From NCBI GenBank assembly GCA_039198065.1, contig JBCCTU010000001.1, positions 186,001-250,000 of the forward strand: 64,000 nucleotides of DNA. Reading direction: 5' to 3'. Made by a program: the position numbers and the translations under genes. How positions within the stretch are numbered: position 1 is the first letter of the stretch; each line of letters starts with the position of its first letter. Below the pieces are notes generated by a model. It worked only from the letters and a program-made list of their open reading frames with translations. It was not told the origin of the DNA and searched no databases. Source of the stretch: CALHVX01 sp039198065 (lineage in GTDB: Bacteria > Pseudomonadota > Gammaproteobacteria > Pseudomonadales > Azotimanducaceae). This document shows positions 34,230 to 43,561 of the stretch, in pieces.

Positions 34230-35591
34230 GTGGCAGAGTCGTATTGGACCTATTGTTTCGAAGGGCTGCGGGAATCCATGGACGAACAGGAGTTCGATCG
34301 CTTGGTTCGTCCGCTACAGGTAAAGCGTGACGGTAAGCAGCTAGAAATCCTGGCGCCGAATCGGTACATCCTCGACGACATCGTTGGAAACCATATTGGT
34401 CTCCTCGAGCGTCTCCTCGAACGCGCAGCTCGGCACATCGATGGTGCAGATGCCGAAACCGCTGTGCGTATTGAAGTAGGAAATCTTTCGGCCGCTGAGC
34501 GCAATGAGATCCCGACGGGACCGAATTCACCGGCTCGGGCGAACGGCAGCGGTACTGGAGCGGCTGCGCGTAGTACCGCGCTTCAGGAAGGCTACACCTT
34601 CGAATCCTTCGTTGCCGGGCGTTCCAATGAACTGGCGTGTGCTGCAGCGCATCAGGTATCGGAAAATACCGGTGCTACGTACAACCCGCTGCTGATTTAC
34701 GGCGGCGTTGGGTTGGGCAAAACTCACTTAATGCATGCGGTGGGAAACACGCTGCTAGAGCGCAACGGATCGGCGAAGGTTCTCTACGTCCATTCCCAGC
34801 GTTTCGTTCAAGACATGGTCGATGCGCTTCGTAATGCCACGATGACTGAGTTCACGCGTTTCTATAAACACCCGGACGTGCTGTTAATCGATGACGTGCA
34901 GTTTTTCGAGAACAAGATCCGTTCACAGGACGCGTTCTTTAACATTTTCAATTCGCTCCTTGAACGGGGCCGGCAGATCATTTTGACCTGCGATCGCTAT
35001 CCGCGGGAAATCGAAGGCCTCGAAGAGCGGTTGAAGTCGCGGTTCGTCTGGGGACTGACCGTAGAGGTGGAACAGCCAGAGCTTGAAACGCGGGTCGCGA
35101 TCTTGCGGAAGAAAGCAGCAGCGGAAGGCATTGATCTCGACACGGACGTGGCGTTCTACATCGCTGAGCGCATACGCTCCAACGTTCGCGAACTTGAAGG
35201 TGCGTTGAAGCGAGCGATCGTTAACTCTCGACTGACCGGCGCGGCTATTTCCATTGAGCAGGTGCAGACCGCGCTGCGGGATCTGTTCGCTGTACAGACC
35301 CGACTGATCACCGTGGACCGTATACAGAAGCTGGTTGCCGAGTATTACAACATTAAAGTGGCAGACCTGTTGTCCAAGCGCCGCAACCGGGCCGTGGTCC
35401 GGCCGCGGCAGATGGCGATGACGCTTGCCCGGGAGTACACGCAAAGTTCGCTGCCGGAGATCGGTTACGCCTTTGGCGGCAAGGATCACACGACGGTTAT
35501 GCACGCGAGCCGAAAGATCGCAGAGCTAAAGGATACGGATCCGGATATCATGGAGGACTGGCGTAACCTGAGCCGCCTGCTCAACAGCTGA
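34230..35591 (+). CDS. dnaA: chromosomal replication initiator protein DnaA
   Basis: This 453-residue initiator has a domain I N-terminus (YWTYCFEGLRESMDEQEF), a variable Gly/Ala linker (about 95-115), the AAA+ core with Walker A GGVGLGKTHL (about residue 155) and Walker B VLLIDDVQFF, and a C-terminal DNA-binding domain with the signature SLPEIGYAFGGKDHTTVMHASRKI. The start is GTG at 34230. It binds DnaA boxes and opens the origin; dnaN follows after 18 bp. Confidence 0.99.
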   Translation: MAESYWTYCFEGLRESMDEQEFDRLVRPLQVKRDGKQLEILAPNRYILDDIVGNHIGLLERLLERAARHIDGADAETAVRIEVGNLSAAERNEIPTGPNSPARANGSGTGAAARSTALQEGYTFESFVAGRSNELACAAAHQVSENTGATYNPLLIYGGVGLGKTHLMHAVGNTLLERNGSAKVLYVHSQRFVQDMVDALRNATMTEFTRFYKHPDVLLIDDVQFFENKIRSQDAFFNIFNSLLERGRQIILTCDRYPREIEGLEERLKSRFVWGLTVEVEQPELETRVAILRKKAAAEGIDLDTDVAFYIAERIRSNVRELEGALKRAIVNSRLTGAAISIEQVQTALRDLFAVQTRLITVDRIQKLVAEYYNIKVADLLSKRRNRAVVRPRQMAMTLAREYTQSSLPEIGYAFGGKDHTTVMHASRKIAELKDTDPDIMEDWRNLSRLLNS

Positions 35592-35609
35592 TCTCCTAGC
35601 CTAGCGATT

Positions 35610-36710
35610 ATGAAAATCACAACGTCCCGCGAAACGCTGCTGCGCCCGCTGCAGCTCGTAACCGGTGTGGTCGAGCGTCGGCAGACGCTGCCAGTGCTTT
35701 CTAACGTGCTCCTCGTTGCGGAAAATGACACGCTTACCCTGGTCGGCACGGATCTCGAAGTCGAGCTTAAAGCGAGTGTCGCTGGGATCACGGTGGATCA
35801 GCCCGGGTCGGCCACGGTACCGGCGAAAAAACTTTCAGACATCTGGCGCTCTATGCCAGAGGGCAACGACGTCTCAATTGAGACGTCGGAAGACCGAGCA
35901 ATCGTTCGGTCTGGTCGTACGCGGTTCAAACTTGCCATGTTGTCGGTGCAGGACTTTCCGACGATCGACGCCCAGCCGGACGAACAAAAAGTCGGTCTCA
36001 CGCAAGCTGCGATGATCCGCCTGATTGATCAGGTATCGTTCTCCATGGCGCAGCAGGACGTGCGGTACTTTTTAAATGGCATGCTCCTAGAGGCGACCAG
36101 CGAACACGTCCGGACGGTTGCAACGGACGGCCACCGCTTAGCCATGTGCACGATGCCGGGATCGGCGACGGAGCAGACGATTCAATCGATCGTCCCGCGC
36201 AAAGGCGTTCTTGAACTGCGCAAGCTGCTCGTCGACTCCGATGATTCAGTAGAATTATGCTTATCTAACAACCACTTACGCGTTACTCAGGGTCCCTTCA
36301 CGCTCACAACGAAGCTCGTTGACGGCAAGTTTCCGGACTATGAAAAGGTCGTACCTCGAGAAACTGAACGCCAGGTTGTTGGCGATCGGGAAACGCTCAG
36401 GCAGGGGTTTCAACGAGCCTCAATTCTTTCGAATGAAAAGTACCGCGGTGTACGGCTGAGTTTTGCTGAGGAACAGCTGACGATCCAGGCGAACAATCCT
36501 GAGCAGGAAGAAGCGGAAGAAGAGGTGGCGGTTGAATACGGCGGCGAGCCCATGGAGATCGGCTTCAACGTCAGCTACTTGCAAGATATTCTTGGCGTGC
36601 TGGGTACAGAACAGGTTCGTTTTAGCGTGTCTGATTCCAACAGTTCAGCGTTGATTGAAGGCATTGGTAACGACGAAGCTCTATTCGTTGTTATGCCAAT
36701 GCGCCTTTAA
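35610..36710 (+). CDS. dnaN: DNA polymerase III subunit beta (sliding clamp)
   Basis: The 366-residue ring-forming clamp. The N-terminal MKITTSRETLLRPLQLVTGVVERRQTLPVLSNVLL and C-terminal ending LFVVMPMRL are canonical. It is closely downstream of dnaA and followed by a strong terminator, so recF and gyrB probably also have their own promoter. Confidence 0.99.
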   Translation: MKITTSRETLLRPLQLVTGVVERRQTLPVLSNVLLVAENDTLTLVGTDLEVELKASVAGITVDQPGSATVPAKKLSDIWRSMPEGNDVSIETSEDRAIVRSGRTRFKLAMLSVQDFPTIDAQPDEQKVGLTQAAMIRLIDQVSFSMAQQDVRYFLNGMLLEATSEHVRTVATDGHRLAMCTMPGSATEQTIQSIVPRKGVLELRKLLVDSDDSVELCLSNNHLRVTQGPFTLTTKLVDGKFPDYEKVVPRETERQVVGDRETLRQGFQRASILSNEKYRGVRLSFAEEQLTIQANNPEQEEAEEEVAVEYGGEPMEIGFNVSYLQDILGVLGTEQVRFSVSDSNSSALIEGIGNDEALFVVMPMRL

Positions 36711-36723
36711 TCGGCCGAGGTTC

Positions 36724-36752
36724 CGGCGCGTCGCCCGACGCGCCGTTTTTTT
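36724..36752 (+). terminator. intrinsic terminator after dnaN
   Basis: The nine-base stem CGGCGCGTC / GACGCGCCG, loop GCCC, is followed by seven T residues, beginning 14 bp beyond the dnaN stop. Confidence 0.92.
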
Positions 36753-36857
36753 GTTTCACCGCCCACCTATAGCGCTCTTTCCGTTCAGGCGCTCTGATGC
36801 TTTTCGGTGCAGGCCTTGTAGACCGCTTTTGGCGCCTGACGGTTAATCCAAGTCGCC

Positions 36858-38009
36858 GTGGCCCGCTTTTCCCATCTTGCGATCGCTGGGTTCAGGAACC
36901 TGGAACAGGTCGAGTTTGTTCCGTCACCTCGTCACAACCTGCTCATTGGCCCAAACGGCGCGGGAAAGACCGCGATACTCGAAGCGATTCACTATCTGAT
37001 TCGGGGGCGGTCGTTTCGTACGCATTTAAGCTCAGAGCTCGTTGGTATTGACGTGGATCGCTTGCTGATACGCGGTAGTTTGGATCTGGCGCGGTTGGAT
37101 GGGTCGATAACTGAGCTTTCCGCCAGCGTGGGTGGCGTGTCGGTAGCCGTGGAGCGTCCTCGGGGTCAGAAACAGGCCGTTCGATGGAATGGGGAGCCAG
37201 TCCGCGGGTTTTCGTCGAGTTCCCGGGCCTGTCCGTTACAGGCGTTTCTCCCTGGCTTGTCTGATTTGGTTTTTGGGAGCCCAAGCGTACGCCGACGCTG
37301 GTTGGACTGGGGCGTGTTTCACGTGAAACACGACTACCTCGATCGGTGGCGGACGTTCAGTCGGCTTCTCAGCCAGAGAAACGCACTGTTGAAGTCCGAG
37401 GAGGGGCGGCGTGATGCCTCCTTGCTCAAGAGCTTTACGGAGCAATACGCTCAGGTCGGCCAGGAAGTGGCGGGTCTCCGCGACGCGTACCTTGAACTTT
37501 GGCGTCCATTCTTTGATAACCGGCTCGCGCTGCTTGTTCCGGACCTCTGCGACGCCGTCGACGTTTCGATCCAACCCTTTGGGTCATCTAAGTCGCTGTC
37601 TTTAGGAGATTTATTAGTCGATTTGGCGTCAAGGGAGTTAAAATCAGGAACCTCCGTCTGTGGCCCACACCGAGCGGACGTGCTGGTGTCGCTACGCGGC
37701 CGGCCAGCATCGCAGCTGGCCTCGCGCGGGCAGGGGAAGTTGATTGCAATAGCGATGTTGCTGTCCCAGTCGGATGTGGTGCGCGCTCAGACGGACGCAG
37801 AGACGGTTTTTTTGCTGGATGACCTACCCGCTGAATTGGACGAACGGGCCCTGGTGCAGGTATTTGAAGCGATTGATGAAACGGGCAGCCAAACCTTTTC
37901 TACGACGCCCGTAGGCCCGGAAACGGTTCGGTTGACAGATGTGCTCGTGACCCCGGAACCGACAACGCGCCTGTTTCACGTGAAACACGGCGCACTGGAT
38001 GAGGAATGA
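36858..38009 (+). CDS. recF: DNA replication and repair protein RecF
   Basis: The 383-residue SMC-like ATPase loads RecA at gaps via RecOR. The FRNL motif near residue 13, Walker A IGPNGAGKTA (about 32-41), QAFLPGLSDLVFGSPSVRRRWLDW, the signature region SRGQGK and Walker B FLLDDLPAELDE are present. The start is GTG at 36858. Two perfect parS palindromes lie inside the gene; each encodes FHVKH (about residues 154-158 and 373-377). The stop overlaps the leader of gyrB. Confidence 0.95.
   Translation: MARFSHLAIAGFRNLEQVEFVPSPRHNLLIGPNGAGKTAILEAIHYLIRGRSFRTHLSSELVGIDVDRLLIRGSLDLARLDGSITELSASVGGVSVAVERPRGQKQAVRWNGEPVRGFSSSSRACPLQAFLPGLSDLVFGSPSVRRRWLDWGVFHVKHDYLDRWRTFSRLLSQRNALLKSEEGRRDASLLKSFTEQYAQVGQEVAGLRDAYLELWRPFFDNRLALLVPDLCDAVDVSIQPFGSSKSLSLGDLLVDLASRELKSGTSVCGPHRADVLVSLRGRPASQLASRGQGKLIAIAMLLSQSDVVRAQTDAETVFLLDDLPAELDERALVQVFEAIDETGSQTFSTTPVGPETVRLTDVLVTPEPTTRLFHVKHGALDEE
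37315..37330. promoter_or_regulatory. parS site 1 (within recF)
   Basis: TGTTTCACGTGAAACA is a perfect match to the bacterial parS consensus; the palindrome extends to 20 bp (37313-37332). It is a ParB loading site about 4 kb from the origin region and 12 kb from parB. Confidence 0.96.
37972..37987. promoter_or_regulatory. parS site 2 (within recF)
   Basis: This is a second perfect TGTTTCACGTGAAACA, 657 bp from the first and in the same reading frame, so it also encodes FHVKH, in the last codons of recF just before gyrB. Confidence 0.96.
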
Positions 38010-38013
38010 GAGA

Positions 38014-40458
38014 GTGAGCGACGAAAAGATGGGCGGGGGTTCCGAGGGGTCTGACTACGATTCAGGCAGCATCAAAGTGCTCAAAGGGCTAGATGCGGTG
38101 CGAAAGCGTCCCGGGATGTACATCGGCGATACTGAAGATGGGACGGGTCTCCATCACATGGTCCAGGAGCTCGTCGACAACAGCATCGATGAGGCGTTAG
38201 CCGGATACTGCGACACCGTCCGAGTGGTTATTCACCCGGAAGAAGCGATCTCGGTCTCAGATAACGGGCGCGGGATACCGGTCGATATTCATGCCGAGGA
38301 AGGAGTTTCTGCAGCAGAAGTCATCATGACCAAGCTGCACGCTGGGGGAAAATTCGATGATAACAGCTATAAGGTATCCGGTGGCCTTCACGGCGTCGGG
38401 GTATCGGTAGTCAATGCGCTATCGGAAGAGCTGCGCCTGACGATCCATCGCAACGGTCTACGGTACGAACAGCGCTATGCGCACGGAGTGCCTGATGCTC
38501 CTCTGGCCGAGGCTGGCTCGAGCGAGGGGCGTGGAACGGAAACCTATTTCAAACCCTCTGCGGAAACCTTTGGAAACATTGAATTCCACTACGACGTGCT
38601 TGCTAAGCGCCTGCGAGAGCTTGCGTTTTTGAACTCCGGCGTGCGAATCGAGCTCGTCGATGAACGCAGCGATCGTGAGGAGGTTTTCTACTACGAGGGC
38701 GGGCTTAAGGCTTTCGTCGAATACCTCAATCAGAACAAAACGTCCCTCAACGACGTGTTCCATTTCAGCATCATGCGAGAGACCGAAGACGGTGTCGGCG
38801 TCGAGGTTGCGATGCAGTGGAATGACGGGTATCAGGAACAGGTGTTTGCGTATACCAACAACATTCCGCAGGGAGATGGGGGAACACACATTGCCGGTTT
38901 CCGCAGCGCGCTCACGCGAACGCTCAACGGCTACATTGAACGCGAAGGCTTGATCAAAAAAGCTGGGGTAGCTACGACCGGGGACGACGCGCGCGAAGGC
39001 CTCACGGCTGTTGTTTCTGTCAAGGTACCTGACCCTAAGTTCAGCTCTCAGACCAAGGACAAGCTGGTATCCAGCGAGGTCAAGACCGCGGTAGAACAAG
39101 AGCTTTCGCGGTTTTTCGGCGATTATCTGTCCGAAAACCCAAACGACGCCCGTGCGATCGTCTCAAAGATGATTGAGGCCGCGCGGGCGCGGGACGCCGC
39201 CCGCAAGGCGCGGGAGATGACTCGACGTAAGGGCGCCCTCGACATTGCCGGATTGCCCGGAAAGCTTGCCGACTGTCAGGAGAAAGACCCGGCGAACTCC
39301 GAGCTGTATCTCGTCGAAGGTGACTCTGCCGGCGGCTCCGCAAAGCAGGGCAGGGATCGGCGCACGCAGGCTATCCTGCCGCTGCGGGGAAAGATTCTGA
39401 ACGTCGAAAAAGCACGCTTCGATAAGATGCTGTCGTCTGCCGAAGTGGGCACGCTTGTAACGGCGCTGGGGTGTGGCATCGGGCGAGACGAGTTTGATCC
39501 CGACAAACTACGCTATCACCGCATCATCATCATGACCGACGCCGATGTGGACGGGTCTCACATTCGTACCTTGCTGCTGACCTTTTTCTTCCGGCAGATG
39601 CCGGAGCTCATCGAGCGGGGCCACATCTATATTGCCCAGCCACCGCTTTATAAGGTGTCGAAAGGAAAACGCGAGCAGTACGTCAAAGACGAAGCCGAGC
39701 TCGATCGCTACTTCCGTAACGTGGCGCTCGACGGCGCCCAGCTCTTACCCAGCGCTGATGCACCGGCCGCGATTCGGGGCGAGCCGCTGGAAGCGCTCGT
39801 TGAGCGGTACGCAAACCTTCGGCGTCGACTCGAAGGACTCGAGCGCATAGTACCTCTAAAGGTAAGTGAGCGTTTACTAACAGTGCCGCTGGTTGACGAT
39901 GAAGGGCTGCGCTCGGAAGCCAACATGATGCAGTGGGCCGAGACGTTTGAGCGCGCGCTGCAGGACGGATCGGTACCGCCGCCGACGGTCTCGCTGGCGC
40001 TCGACGCGGAACAACAGTTCTACCAGCCGCTCATCGAGATCAACCTCAAGGGTCTTACGGAGCAGGTGCTTCTGAGCCGCAACTTCTTTAACAGCGGCGA
40101 CTACCGAGCCCTTGCTGATCTACATGGTCAGCTCGACGGCCTGCTGACGGACACAGCACTGATCCGTCGTGGTGAGCGATCCCTTGCGGTGCATTCGTTT
40201 ACGGAAGCCTACGACTGGTTAATGTCCGAAGCCCGGCGTGGTATTGATCTGCAGCGCTACAAGGGCCTGGGAGAAATGAATCCAGACCAGCTCTGGAATA
40301 CCACCATGGATCCAGAGGCGCGGCGAATGTTGCAGGTGACGGTCGACGATGCCATTGCCGCCGATCAGATGTTCACCACACTCATGGGCGATCAGGTCGA
40401 GCCGCGGCGCGAGTTCATTGAAGAGAATGCGTTGTCGGTGAGCAACATCGACGTCTGA
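38014..40458 (+). CDS. gyrB: DNA gyrase subunit B
   Basis: The 814-residue ATPase subunit of gyrase. The GTG at 38014 gives a normal MSDEKMGGG-type N-terminus; an in-frame ATG at 37999 inside the recF end is the alternative. It has the GHKL ATPase (ELVDNSIDEALAGY, GRGIPVDIH, GGLHGVGVSVVNALS), transducer, and TOPRIM domain (LVEGDSAGGSAKQGRDRRTQAI; DADVDGSHIRTLLLTFF). The C-terminal QRYKGLGEMNPDQLW is intact. Confidence 0.99.
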   Translation: MSDEKMGGGSEGSDYDSGSIKVLKGLDAVRKRPGMYIGDTEDGTGLHHMVQELVDNSIDEALAGYCDTVRVVIHPEEAISVSDNGRGIPVDIHAEEGVSAAEVIMTKLHAGGKFDDNSYKVSGGLHGVGVSVVNALSEELRLTIHRNGLRYEQRYAHGVPDAPLAEAGSSEGRGTETYFKPSAETFGNIEFHYDVLAKRLRELAFLNSGVRIELVDERSDREEVFYYEGGLKAFVEYLNQNKTSLNDVFHFSIMRETEDGVGVEVAMQWNDGYQEQVFAYTNNIPQGDGGTHIAGFRSALTRTLNGYIEREGLIKKAGVATTGDDAREGLTAVVSVKVPDPKFSSQTKDKLVSSEVKTAVEQELSRFFGDYLSENPNDARAIVSKMIEAARARDAARKAREMTRRKGALDIAGLPGKLADCQEKDPANSELYLVEGDSAGGSAKQGRDRRTQAILPLRGKILNVEKARFDKMLSSAEVGTLVTALGCGIGRDEFDPDKLRYHRIIIMTDADVDGSHIRTLLLTFFFRQMPELIERGHIYIAQPPLYKVSKGKREQYVKDEAELDRYFRNVALDGAQLLPSADAPAAIRGEPLEALVERYANLRRRLEGLERIVPLKVSERLLTVPLVDDEGLRSEANMMQWAETFERALQDGSVPPPTVSLALDAEQQFYQPLIEINLKGLTEQVLLSRNFFNSGDYRALADLHGQLDGLLTDTALIRRGERSLAVHSFTEAYDWLMSEARRGIDLQRYKGLGEMNPDQLWNTTMDPEARRMLQVTVDDAIAADQMFTTLMGDQVEPRREFIEENALSVSNIDV

Positions 40459-40482
40459 CGAGCGCGCGCAAGGCCCCCCGGT

Positions 40483-41238
40483 TCACGAGCGTTCGTCACC
40501 GGTATGGGTTGGCTCGGCGTACAGCTGATCCATCATGCCCCGCAATATGTGCTCGGCTTGGCCGAGCAACGCCTTAGTGTCCTGACCCATGGGCTGCACC
40601 GGCGGCGCAATGCGGACCTCTACTTCGCCCGGGTTCTTAACGAGCGCGCGCGCAGGCCAATACTTGCCCGCATCGTGGGCGACGATCAGGAGCGGCGTAT
40701 CCGTGGAGCGCGCCAGCATACCGGCGCCTGCCTGAAAGGGCATGACCTTTCCGGGCTCGGTGCGTGTGCCCTCCGGGAACAATACGACCCAGATGCCGTC
40801 GTTCAAGCGGCGTTGCCCCTTTTCGATGAGGGCTCGGAGCGCTGCCCGCCGATTGCCACGATCAATCGCGATCGGCTTTAGTAGCGCGAACGCCCAGCCG
40901 AAGAACGGAATGCGCAGCAACTCACGTTTTACGATCGTTGCCTGCGGCGAAAACAGCTGCTGCAGCGCAAGCGTTTCCCACGTGCTTTCGTGCTTACTGA
41001 CGACGATGCACGGCTTATCCGGCACATGCTCCATGCCGGTCACGCGAAAGGTGATACCGCAACACCAACGCAACCACCAGAGCACCACGCCGGTCCACAC
41101 CTGGATGATGAAACGAAAACGAGACTCGAAGGGCAACGCCCAGGCGATCAGGAGTGACAAGCTTCCCCACGCGATCGTGAAGCATGCGTAACCCGTGTAA
41201 AACGCCAGCGCACGTAAGGTGCCGATCGCTCGATTCAT
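40483..41238 (-). CDS. plsC: 1-acyl-sn-glycerol-3-phosphate acyltransferase (PlsC type)
   Basis: The 251-residue membrane acyltransferase makes phosphatidic acid from lysophosphatidic acid. Two N-terminal membrane segments are followed by VSKHESTWET, a His-x4-Glu variant of the usual His-x4-Asp motif, then the AFALLKPIAIDRGNRRAAL block and FPEGTR (about residue 160). Its start overlaps the gmhB stop by four bases (ATGA), so they form one unit. The paralogue lyso-acyltransferase role is possible, but PlsC is the most likely. Confidence 0.9.
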   Translation of the reverse strand: MNRAIGTLRALAFYTGYACFTIAWGSLSLLIAWALPFESRFRFIIQVWTGVVLWWLRWCCGITFRVTGMEHVPDKPCIVVSKHESTWETLALQQLFSPQATIVKRELLRIPFFGWAFALLKPIAIDRGNRRAALRALIEKGQRRLNDGIWVVLFPEGTRTEPGKVMPFQAGAGMLARSTDTPLLIVAHDAGKYWPARALVKNPGEVEVRIAPPVQPMGQDTKALLGQAEHILRGMMDQLYAEPTHTGDERS

Positions 41239-41891
41239 AGCGGCCTCGGCAGAGACAGCGACAAGATGGTGTCCGCGACGTCGCGCAGCGAATCAAACGC
41301 CCCGACGATCTCTATCCCATTCCTTTCAACTCCATCCTGATCTCTGTCCTGATCTCCCGCCCGATGATCGGGGCTCTGCGCCTTTTGCGCCTGCGTTGCC
41401 AGCGCCGCTTCCGTTGATACGCCGTTTCCTGTGCGAACCAGCGCGGCAGGTACCCGGGCTGCACAGGCTGCCTGTACATCGCGAAGGGAGTCGCCAACGA
41501 ACAACGCGTCGGCGGGCTCTACGTTTAGCTTGCTCAACTGATCGAGCAACATGCCCGGCTTCGGTTTTCGACAGCAGCAGTTTTCATCAGGATGGTGCGG
41601 ACAGACCGACACCATTTTGAGCTGCGCGCCGCGTTGGGTAAGCGCATCCTGGAGCGCAGCATGAATAGCGTTAAGCGCCGACATTGAAATCAGGCCCCGA
41701 GCGACGCCGGATTGATTGGTACAGATAGACACCGCGATACCCTGATGATGGAGATCTGCAATGGCATCGAGGGCGCCGGGAATAGGCCGCCACTCCGAAA
41801 CGCTTTTGATATAGTCGGGCGAGTCGAAGTTAATGACACCGTCTCGATCCAGCATAACCAGCCTTGGCAGACGCAAAAGCCCCAGGGTCAC
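41235..41891 (-). CDS. gmhB: D-glycero-beta-D-manno-heptose 1,7-bisphosphate 7-phosphatase (GmhB)
   Basis: This 218-residue HAD phosphatase acts in LPS heptose synthesis. The nucleophile motif is VMLDRDGVIN (about residues 12-21), followed by CTNQSGVARG, a zinc-binding cluster CPHHPDENCCC, KPKPGMLL and FVGDSLRDVQAA. Between the core and the last helix there is an extra Asp/Gln-rich stretch (AGDQDRDQDGVERNG) encoded by a short duplicated DNA motif. Related HAD histidinol phosphatases are excluded by the zinc motif and family pattern but not with certainty. Confidence 0.9.
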   Translation of the reverse strand: MTLGLLRLPRLVMLDRDGVINFDSPDYIKSVSEWRPIPGALDAIADLHHQGIAVSICTNQSGVARGLISMSALNAIHAALQDALTQRGAQLKMVSVCPHHPDENCCCRKPKPGMLLDQLSKLNVEPADALFVGDSLRDVQAACAARVPAALVRTGNGVSTEAALATQAQKAQSPDHRAGDQDRDQDGVERNGIEIVGAFDSLRDVADTILSLSLPRPL

Positions 41892-41950
41892 TGCGGTTGA
41901 AGTTCCGTGCTGAGCGGTGGTGGATTGTACCCCCTGCGAGCGCTTTCCCC

Positions 41951-42520
41951 ATGACGATTCGTCAACGCTGTCCCTGGTGTGGTCATGACCCGCTTTACGT
42001 GGCTTACCACGACACGGAGTGGGGACGCCCCGTGTTTGAACGCCAGGCGTTGTTCGAGCGTTTTTCGCTGGAAGCTATGCAGGCCGGGCTCAGCTGGCTC
42101 ACGGTGCTGCGCAAACGGGAGCGTATGCGGGAGCGGTTTTATGGCTTTGATCCAGATCGGTTGGCGCGCGCTGGGTCACGGCAAGTGGAGAGCTGGCTCA
42201 AGGACGCGGGTCTGATCCGTCATCGCGGCAAACTCGAAAGTCTCATAAGCAATGCACGTTGCGTGCGTTCGCTTGGCGATAATTTTGGTGAACTGCTCTG
42301 GGAGAGCGTTGGCGGGCAGCCGCTGATCAACCACTTTGCGCGCATGGAAGAGGTGCCCACTACGACCGATGCGGCCCGGGCGTTGTCCAAACGGCTGAAA
42401 GCCTTGGGATTTCGTTTCGTCGGGCCGACGATGTGTTACGCATTGATGCAGAGCGCCGGGATGGTGAACGACCATCTGACAAGTTGTGACCTGCATCCCG
42501 AGCGGTTAAACGCGAAGTGA
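41951..42520 (+). CDS. tag: DNA-3-methyladenine glycosylase I (Tag)
   Basis: The 189-residue base-excision enzyme is specific for 3-methyladenine. The start is the ATG at 41951; the longer frame to 41864 overlaps gmhB. It shows RCPWCGHDPLYVAYHDTEWGRPV, GLSWLTVLRKRE and the C-terminal NDHLTSCDLH, giving the Cys/His zinc ligands at both ends. It is divergent from gmhB. Confidence 0.96.
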   Translation: MTIRQRCPWCGHDPLYVAYHDTEWGRPVFERQALFERFSLEAMQAGLSWLTVLRKRERMRERFYGFDPDRLARAGSRQVESWLKDAGLIRHRGKLESLISNARCVRSLGDNFGELLWESVGGQPLINHFARMEEVPTTTDAARALSKRLKALGFRFVGPTMCYALMQSAGMVNDHLTSCDLHPERLNAK

Positions 42521-43467
42521 CGGAACCATCCACGGCAACACCTCGGGTGCGACGGCCTCAACGTCGGCCGGCGAAGGTCGAGGGGGTGGTGATCAAAGCG
42601 TTGGTCCGGTTGTTTGCCTGGGTACCGCTCAACGTCTTGCATCGGATCGCTGCTGCATTCGCGTGGTGTGCTTATCGATTGCCGAACGGCTCTCGATCGG
42701 TGATCGAAGCGAATCTCTGCGCGGCGTTTCCGGATCGCACCGTCCATGAACGAGCAGCGATCGCGGAGCGGTGCTTTCGCCATACGCTGCTCCTGGCTGC
42801 GGAAACCGGCGTGCTCTGGCACGGATCGCGGCGGCAATGGACCGGGTTGATCAACCCAACGGATGGGTATCGACGTCTCGACGAGTGGTTAAGAGGCAAC
42901 GAAGGCGGCGGGCCGGGCCGGCTCATCCTTGTTCCCCATTACGGCAACTGGGAACTTCTGGCGTTGATACTGGGCGGCTACGACCTGACGGCGCTCTACG
43001 ATCCACCGCGCCTGATGAGTCTCGAGGGGCCAATACGAACGGCCCGCGAACGGTCCGGAGCTACGCTCGTGCCGATCGATGCGCGCGGCATACGTGCGCT
43101 GCTGCGCGCGCTTAGGTCCGGGCAGCCGGTCGCCGTGCTGCCGGACCAGGTGCCGCAGCCGAACGCCGGGGTTTATGCCCCTTTCTTTGGTCGACCCACA
43201 CTGACCATGACCCTGGTTCACCGACTGATCACCCGCGGACCACGACCGCCTGAGACAGCATTGGTGGCGACGCGTCGGCGCGGCTCCCGCTTTGACGTGA
43301 TGTTTGAGCCCCTTGATGGAGAGCAGCTCGCCCAGTCGGACGCTGAAACGTGCATGACGACCATAAATCAGGCGATCGAACGTTTGGTCGAAGTTGAGCC
43401 GAGCCAGTATCAGTGGAACTACAAGCGGTTCAAGCGTCCACCGGAGGGGTGGGAAAAGCTGTACTAA
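42517..43467 (+). CDS. LpxL/HtrB-family lysophospholipid/lipid A acyltransferase
   Basis: The 316-residue membrane-associated acyltransferase has one N-terminal hydrophobic segment, NLCAAFPDRT, the catalytic His-x4-Glu as HYGNWE (about residue 147), RSGATLVPIDARGIRALLRAL, and LPDQVPQPNAGVYAPFFGRPT. The ending WNYKRFKRPPEG is typical. It adds a secondary acyl chain to lipid A or a related lipid; which chain cannot be told. The start GTG overlaps the tag stop (GTGA), so the two are coupled. Confidence 0.9.
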   Translation: MTEPSTATPRVRRPQRRPAKVEGVVIKALVRLFAWVPLNVLHRIAAAFAWCAYRLPNGSRSVIEANLCAAFPDRTVHERAAIAERCFRHTLLLAAETGVLWHGSRRQWTGLINPTDGYRRLDEWLRGNEGGGPGRLILVPHYGNWELLALILGGYDLTALYDPPRLMSLEGPIRTARERSGATLVPIDARGIRALLRALRSGQPVAVLPDQVPQPNAGVYAPFFGRPTLTMTLVHRLITRGPRPPETALVATRRRGSRFDVMFEPLDGEQLAQSDAETCMTTINQAIERLVEVEPSQYQWNYKRFKRPPEGWEKLY

Positions 43468-43561
43468 GCAAGAGCGCCTTGCTGCACTAAACGATCGTTC
43501 GGTACAGCTGCTTTAGATTGGCTCCGCAGTTTGTCCGTCCGACCCGGTAACGCTAACAGCA

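Noticed and set aside
37236..37574. minus-strand frame in recF containing FHVKH
   Set aside because: The shared pentapeptide arises only because parS is palindromic; the frame is antisense to recF.
41864..41950. N-terminal extension of tag
   Set aside because: It overlaps gmhB and lacks similarity; the ATG at 41951 gives the normal Tag N-terminus.
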